DNA of 12,817 nucleotides from Entamoeba invadens IP1 (taxonomy: Eukaryota; Evosea; Mastigamoebida; Endamoebidae), in contig NW_004443585.1 of NCBI RefSeq assembly GCF_000330505.1, positions 17,302 through 30,118 of the forward strand, read 5' to 3'. Under the pieces are notes generated by a model that saw nothing but the letters and a program-made list of their open reading frames with translations, ran no database searches and had not been told where the DNA came from. Positions 9,238 to 12,817 of this stretch are shown piece after piece (the stretch's first letter is position 1; the number at the start of each line of letters is the position of its first letter). Made by a program: the position numbers and the translations under genes.

Positions 9238-9354
9238 CAAAGACATCATCTTAATGTGGAGAGAAAGAAGAAAGGAATTTCTTCAATACGGAGTGTTAGA
9301 GAACAAATGAAACCATTAATAGACAATATATACACAACTTCATCTCAATTGGAT

Positions 9355-9591
9355 TTTGGTGTTGACTTACCAGTTAATAGAATGAGTACAAAAACGGTTA
9401 TATTTGCAAATAAATCAAAATCTATTGTTAAGCTGCAGTTGGTTTACATGCACCGTAAAAGTTACAAAATCACAGTCTCACTAAAAGTCGTCACTTTACG
9501 ACCAAAAGACGCATGTCTTTTCATAATTGAAATTTAACCGACGTATTCTGGCGATTTTAAAAGTTCATTGACATTAAGTTGCGTCTTTCTA
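9355..9591 (+). other. TMK pseudogene: juxtamembrane beta-sandwich-like domain
   Basis: Residues such as VIFANKSKSIVKLQL, YKITVSLKVVTLRPKDACLF and LTLSCVFLKRG look like paired beta strands between the membrane span and the kinase. The phrasing is reminiscent of MSP/ASH-type domains, but that is inference. TAA 9535 interrupts it; the frame carries on directly afterwards. Confidence 0.5.
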
Positions 9592-9675
9592 AAACGCGGT
9601 GTTGAGTTGACTAAGAGAATTCCACTTATATTTTCAACAGCACTTTCAACGTGGATTGACGACAGTAGCATCACA

Positions 9676-10504
9676 GACATGATTGAAATTTGTCGAGGCG
9701 GTGTTGGAATTATTTTTAAAGCAACGTACAAAGGGCGCACAGTCGCAGTGAAGAAAATCAGACAATTTAAAAATGTCAAAGACGATGAGTTCACAACAGA
9801 AGTCGACATGTTACAAAAGATACGAAATCCAAATATAGTCGAATTCATTGGAGCTGTATATCAAAGTGGAAAGCATATGATTGTCATGGAGTATATCAAA
9901 AATGGGAGTCTAAATTAGATCATTAAAAGTTATAAAGTGAAAAATAGTGCAAATAACGTGCAAAATACTAACGAAAAAATATTACCACAAAAAATTCGGT
10001 ACAAAATTTTATTGGACGCTACAAAGGGTGTCAACTATTTACACCTCAATGGAATTTTTCATAGAGACATCAAGCCAGGAAATATTCTTGTTGTTGAATT
10101 AAATAGTATAATTGAAGTCAACGCTAAACTTTCAGACTTTGTTAGTGCAAGAAATGAAAATTTGTTAATGTCAAATTTGACATTCACAAAGGGCGTTGGA
10201 ACACCAAAGTATATGGCGCCCGAGTTATTGAATGGACAAAAGTACTCAATTGCTGCAAACGTGTACTCACTTGGAATTACTTTCTTTGAGGCATTTACTT
10301 GGAAAGACGCTTTTGAAGACATAAAATACTTCTTTGAAATTCCTGAGTTGATTTCGAAAGGAAAGCGACCAGATGACAAATGTTTGAGTTATAAAGAACG
10401 ACGTTTACTTGAAGAGATGTGGGCACAAAAAATGGAAAGAAAGAATCACAAGCGAGGAAGTTGTGGATGTCATGCAAAAGATGTTTGACAGAGTAAATAA
10501 TTAA
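9676..10504 (+). other. TMK pseudogene: TKL-type protein kinase domain with damaged motifs
   Basis: Kinase subdomains are recognisable in order: ICRGGVG (glycine loop), VAVKK with the ATP Lys at 9751, FHRDIKPGN with catalytic Asp at 10066, SDFV, KYMAPE near 10207-10224 and AANVYSLG. Three usually conserved residues are changed: the first loop Gly is Cys (TGT 9691), the DFG Gly is Val (GTT 10141) and the subdomain IX Asp is Asn (AAC 10258). Each is one base from the expected codon. TAG 9916 cuts the domain after GSLN. The AAAG duplication near 10440 shifts the last helix out of frame; the restored tail ends at TAA 10502-10504. Confidence 0.88.
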
Positions 10505-11293
10505 CTGAATACAATTAGCACAACGGTGTATAGTAAATAGTAATCAAATTATTTATAGCGAATATGTGTTAAGTAAAATTATACAATAAAACATTCTAAA
10601 ATATGAATAATTTAATTTATTTTTTAATCAAATATGTTTTATTTTTGAATAGAAACAATTGAATTTGTTGTTCAAAACATCCTAGACATAGAACAAAAGT
10701 TGCAGTTGTGGTGCTAATGTTTCGACGAATAATTAATATTATTTATACAGTTGTATTTACAAATTTGAACCATCATTCAAAAACAATTAACAAAAAATTA
10801 TTCATTATTATTAGAACAGATTTTAAATAGTAAAATAAAACCTTGGTACTTGTTGTAAATTTAGACTTATATATGTACATAAAAAATACAATTAGATTAT
10901 TATCTTTATTAAGCTGAATTTTTAAAACAAACTCTGATTTGTAATAATATTCAAGTTATTATTAACAATTAAATTGTTTTTAAATTAGAATATAAATTGT
11001 TAATATTATCAGAGGTTTCCAAAATCACAATCCTAATTACCCACGTCACCATTTCATAACCAAAATGTTCATTTTCTTTAAATTCGTACGTTATTATACC
11101 ACATTTTCGGCAATAATTATTTTGGAAACGCTTAAATAATATTTTAAAAAAGTAATATTTAAAATTGTTTTCATAATAAAAAATGATTAGCAGAAATTTA
11201 CTGGTAAATTGTTTTATTGATAACAAATTTAAATGACATTTTAGCATAAACATGTTGTTATTTGTTAAAATATATATAAAATTAAATAAAAAT
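10505..11293. other. AT-rich spacer, no supported gene
   Basis: About 790 bp between the end of the kinase pseudogene and the 3' end of the TLDc frame. It is strongly AT-rich with short poly-A/T runs. I see no tRNA, rRNA or transposon end. The only part with protein-like character is about 11000-11137 on the minus strand, listed separately. Confidence 0.6.
11000..11137 (-). pseudogene. Possible short protein remnant, perhaps a TLDc C-terminus
   Basis: On the minus strand this stretch reads FKRFQNNYCRKCGIITY, then EFKENEHFGYEMVTWVIRIVIL. It is less skewed in composition than the spacer around it. The final YEMVTWVIRIVIL resembles the last strands of the neighbouring TLDc domain (YDTFTVKNIVVFQL). 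It lies directly downstream of that gene in the same orientation, so a tandem-duplicate relic is possible. The sequence upstream of it in the same frame is low-complexity. Evidence is weak. Confidence 0.25.
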
Positions 11294-12070
11294 TCAATTA
11301 AGTTGGAAGACGACAATATTCTTAACTGTAAATGTATCATAATCCGTTAAATCTTGTTCCAACGCCGTGTAAACCATGGGCGAGCAACGACTACTTCTTA
11401 TTTGATTTTTCTTGCGGACACATATATCATCACCAAATTCAAAAAGTATATCTTTGTTCTGAGAATCCAAATATAATTCTTTATATGGGTAAAAACCGCT
11501 CTTTCTGAAAATTTTTGGATTCAAAATGCCATTTCTTACAAGTGAAAAGATGTATGAACTATTACTGGACATATAATCTACTATGGTAGTGATTTTGCCT
11601 GTGTACACGCCACCAAACTTGTTGTGATTTGTGTCTTCAATCAAAAAACACAAATTGCTCTCATTAATAACTCGAGCATTTAACATAGATGTACCCAGTG
11701 ACCAACTTTCTTTGTTCGAGTCGAACAAAACAACACCAAGTTTATGACCTGTCAATTTCTCAAGACTGGCTTTCTCTTCAAATGTGATGTGTTCTCGTTC
11801 CATTCTTTCGGCTTCTTCTTTTTCTACCTTTTCATCAATTTTTGTTGTTTTTTCTTCTTTTTCAATTTTTTCTTCTTTTTCTTCTACTACTTTCTCTGTT
11901 TTTGCCATCTTTTCTTCTTTTTTGTGTTGTTCAACAATTTCACTGTGTTGTAAATTTAAATTGATAAACTTCTTTATTTCATCCATTTTGGTGTTTTCAG
12001 CTTCGTAGATTTTTTTGATTATGTCTTCATATTGCACTTCTCCTCGTGTAGTGACATTCTTAGTTTGCAT
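11294..12070 (-). CDS. TLDc-domain protein, C-terminal part of a frame-split gene (258 aa)
   Basis: Residues 11-95 are highly charged and likely coiled coil, with a long Lys/Glu run (KVVEEKEEKIEKEEKTTK) at 60-77. Residues about 98-258 form a TLDc domain: GVVLFDSNKESW (112-123), a CFLIED strand (141-146), KFGGVYTGKI (151-160), YIFSLVRN (173-180), a FEFGDDICVRKK block (210-221) and the terminal strand FTVKNIVVFQLN. TLDc proteins in other eukaryotes act in oxidation resistance, endolysosomal traffic or V-ATPase regulation; the role in amoebae is not established. An ATG at 12070 opens this frame, but TGA precedes it by one codon, and the overlapping upstream frame (12019-12369) supplies a natural coiled-coil N-terminus. 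I think both parts were one gene, separated by an indel near 12040. If not, this frame is a short stand-alone TLDc gene. Confidence 0.8.
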   Translation of the reverse strand: MQTKNVTTRGEVQYEDIIKKIYEAENTKMDEIKKFINLNLQHSEIVEQHKKEEKMAKTEKVVEEKEEKIEKEEKTTKIDEKVEKEEAERMEREHITFEEKASLEKLTGHKLGVVLFDSNKESWSLGTSMLNARVINESNLCFLIEDTNHNKFGGVYTGKITTIVDYMSSNSSYIFSLVRNGILNPKIFRKSGFYPYKELYLDSQNKDILFEFGDDICVRKKNQIRSSRCSPMVYTALEQDLTDYDTFTVKNIVVFQLN

Positions 12071-12369
12071 ATCTCAGTTAACTTGTTGTTATCATCAAGT
12101 GTTTTGTATGAAGCTAACTCTTTTTTGAATTTGGTGTATGTGTGGTCAAAAGTGGCAATGAATGTGTCGAGTGAAGTTGCAATGTTCTTCTTTCTTTTGA
12201 ACTCTTCATTAATTTTGTCGAAGTACACATCTGCATTCTGAATTTGTTGTGCAATGTCAAGTGACTTGTCATCAACATAATTGTATTTTTCCTTTGCTTC
12301 GTGAAGTTTTGCCACCGCTTTTGCTGCTTCAACGCAGAGTTCTGAAAGTGCTGACAACTCACTTTCCAT
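12019..12369 (-). CDS. Coiled-coil N-terminal part of the TLDc gene (116 aa)
   Basis: It starts at ATG 12369 (MESELSALSELCVEAAKAVAKL). The chain is rich in Ala/Glu/Lys/Leu and heptad-like, so probably coiled coil through about residue 105, and it has no signal peptide or membrane segment. It runs 52 bp past the start of the TLDc frame before ending at TAA 12019. Read together, ...RMSLHEE from this frame continues naturally into VQYEDIIKKIYE of the TLDc frame with a net shift at CGAGGAGAA (about 12038-12046). No Entamoeba-like GTTTGT...TAG intron is visible at the junction. A real frameshift mutation, a sequencing error or programmed frameshifting would all give this picture; the first two are more likely. 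Joined, the protein would be around 360 residues. Confidence 0.7.
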   Translation of the reverse strand: MESELSALSELCVEAAKAVAKLHEAKEKYNYVDDKSLDIAQQIQNADVYFDKINEEFKRKKNIATSLDTFIATFDHTYTKFKKELASYKTLDDNNKLTEICKLRMSLHEEKCNMKT

Positions 12370-12388
12370 TGTTTTTGATAGATTTCAT

Positions 12389-12401
12389 TTTATATTTATA
12401 C
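12389..12401 (-). promoter_or_regulatory. TATA-like box upstream of the TLDc gene
   Basis: On the minus strand the sequence reads GTATAAATATAAA, 20-32 bases before ATG 12369. Entamoeba TATA-like elements (consensus around GTATTTAAA) lie close to the start codon because 5' leaders are short, so position and orientation fit. The match is imperfect and the surroundings are AT-rich. Confidence 0.35.
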
Positions 12402-12699
12402 AAACTTTTTACTCTCAAATACTAAAATTAAAGTCAAATTAGTATTTATTGAATAATTAATTATAATTCAATTAAATTGTGTAAATAAAAAAGTCTTTTC
12501 AATCGCATATGTTTCCATTTTTTACATTTATAATATAATTTATTTATTTTTTGTGTATAATTAAATTAGAAATATTATACCCATTGTGTAGCATAACATT
12601 CAACTTTAATATTTTTTAATATTTATAAAAAACTATTGTATTTTGTGTAGTTTATTCTTTAAAATGTATGTATTTAATATATTTAATTATTGTGTAATA
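12402..12699. other. AT-rich spacer, no supported gene
   Basis: About 300 bp of A/T-dominated sequence between the TLDc promoter region and the transposon-like end. I see no open frame with protein character, no RNA gene and no clear repeat. Confidence 0.6.
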
Positions 12700-12817
12700 T
12701 ACAGTCATGCGAAAAAGCTGTCGCGTTTGGAAAAACCTGTCTCGGGTGGTAATGAACTATTCTAGTACTATAAACAAATGATCTGAAATAGAAAATGTTA
12801 TTGGAAATGCCGAATAT
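12700..12817 (+). mobile_element. Probable terminal inverted repeat of a Tc1/mariner-like DNA transposon (partial)
   Basis: Composition changes abruptly at about 12700. After a TA dinucleotide (12700-12701, the expected target-site duplication) the sequence begins CAGTCATGCGAAAAAGC, which resembles the start of many Tc1/mariner-type repeats. The following TGTCGCGTTTGG and CCTGTCTCGGG are far more GC-rich than any local spacer. Only one end is inside the window, so neither the partner repeat nor a transposase can be seen. Entamoeba invadens is known to carry mariner-type and other DNA transposons, which agrees. It could instead be another TIR element or an unrelated repeat. Confidence 0.5.

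Larger units (their letters stand above)
5237..10504 (+). pseudogene. Decayed Entamoeba-type transmembrane kinase (TMK) pseudogene
   Basis: This near full-length relic (about 1,750 codons) has the domain order of Entamoeba TMKs: ectodomain, CXXC-rich region, one membrane span, cytosolic beta-rich domain, then kinase. A possible signal-peptide remnant MYILTLL begins at ATG 5237 and meets TGA 5258. The main frame is open from 5277 without its own Met. In-frame stops: TAA 5658, TAA 5916, TAA 6540, TAG 6558, TAG 6861, TAA 8446, TAA 9535, TAG 9916. Frameshifts: a 7-T run at 8189-8195, which with six T gives TCFLCKTTFLNC, and AAAGAAAG at 10436-10443, where one copy gives MERITSEEVV. A further shift is likely near 6540. 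Coding resumes in the same frame after most lesions, so the gene decayed recently by point changes. Known TMKs are surface receptors with roles such as phagocytosis; this copy cannot make a full product. Confidence 0.93.

Noticed and set aside
554..9918. Reassigned TAA/TAG codons, since all in-frame stops within the T2 copy and kinase relic body are TAA or TAG
   Set aside because: The intact neighbours end at TAA in the same window, the relic also has frameshifts and lost catalytic residues, and Entamoeba uses the standard code. Ordinary decay in AT-rich DNA explains the pattern.
10969..11340. A complete 123-residue minus-strand gene
   Set aside because: Most of it is low-complexity Asn/Phe/Ile/Leu sequence overlapping the end of the TLDc frame; only the 11000-11137 part looks protein-like, so it is listed only as a possible remnant.
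11744..12008. Plus-strand Phe/Ser-rich frames resembling membrane segments
   Set aside because: They are the complement of the Lys/Glu-rich coiled coil of the TLDc protein.
12019..12110. A short intron joining the two TLDc frames
   Set aside because: No GTTTGT-type donor with a TAG acceptor is visible on the minus strand at the junction, and simple indel joining preserves more sequence.

Overview
The window looks like nuclear DNA of an Entamoeba-type amoeba; E. invadens is my best guess, by inference only. The DNA is very AT-rich, genes are close together on both strands, and I see no convincing intron. One locus has the layout typical of Entamoeba transmembrane kinases: ectodomain, a long CXXC-rich region, one membrane span, a cytosolic beta-rich domain and a TKL-type kinase. 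A DNA-transposon-like end at the right edge fits the same lineage.

Positions 1-5118 hold four paralogous secreted RNase T2-family genes. They are a broken and truncated copy (minus, 1-910), an intact copy (minus, 1196-2197), an intact copy (plus, 2514-3620, divergent from the previous one) and the largest copy (minus, 3847-5118, convergent with the third). Each has a signal peptide, a long divergent basic/polar linker and a C-terminal T2 domain. Both catalytic-site histidines are kept, but Gln stands where most T2 enzymes have the CAS II Glu. The linkers share a short (S/Y)VRPK motif in three copies. A ~109 bp imperfect palindrome lies between copies one and two.

Positions 5237-10504 hold a nearly full-length but decayed transmembrane-kinase pseudogene (plus). 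It carries eight in-frame stops, clear frameshifts at a 7-T run and at a duplicated AAAG, and damaged kinase residues (glycine loop, DFG, subdomain IX Asp).

Positions 10505-11293 are mostly AT-rich spacer, with a possible short protein remnant near 11000-11137. Positions 11294-12369 (minus) encode a coiled-coil plus TLDc protein split into two overlapping reading frames by an apparent indel near 12040. The right end is spacer. From about 12700 the composition changes and the sequence looks like the terminal inverted repeat of a Tc1/mariner-type transposon that continues outside the window.

No operon logic applies. The theme is a lineage-specific expansion of secreted T2 ribonucleases next to a gene graveyard. 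I see no clearly new multi-gene system. The most unusual parts are the atypical T2 family itself and the palindrome with ~32 bp periodic repeats.
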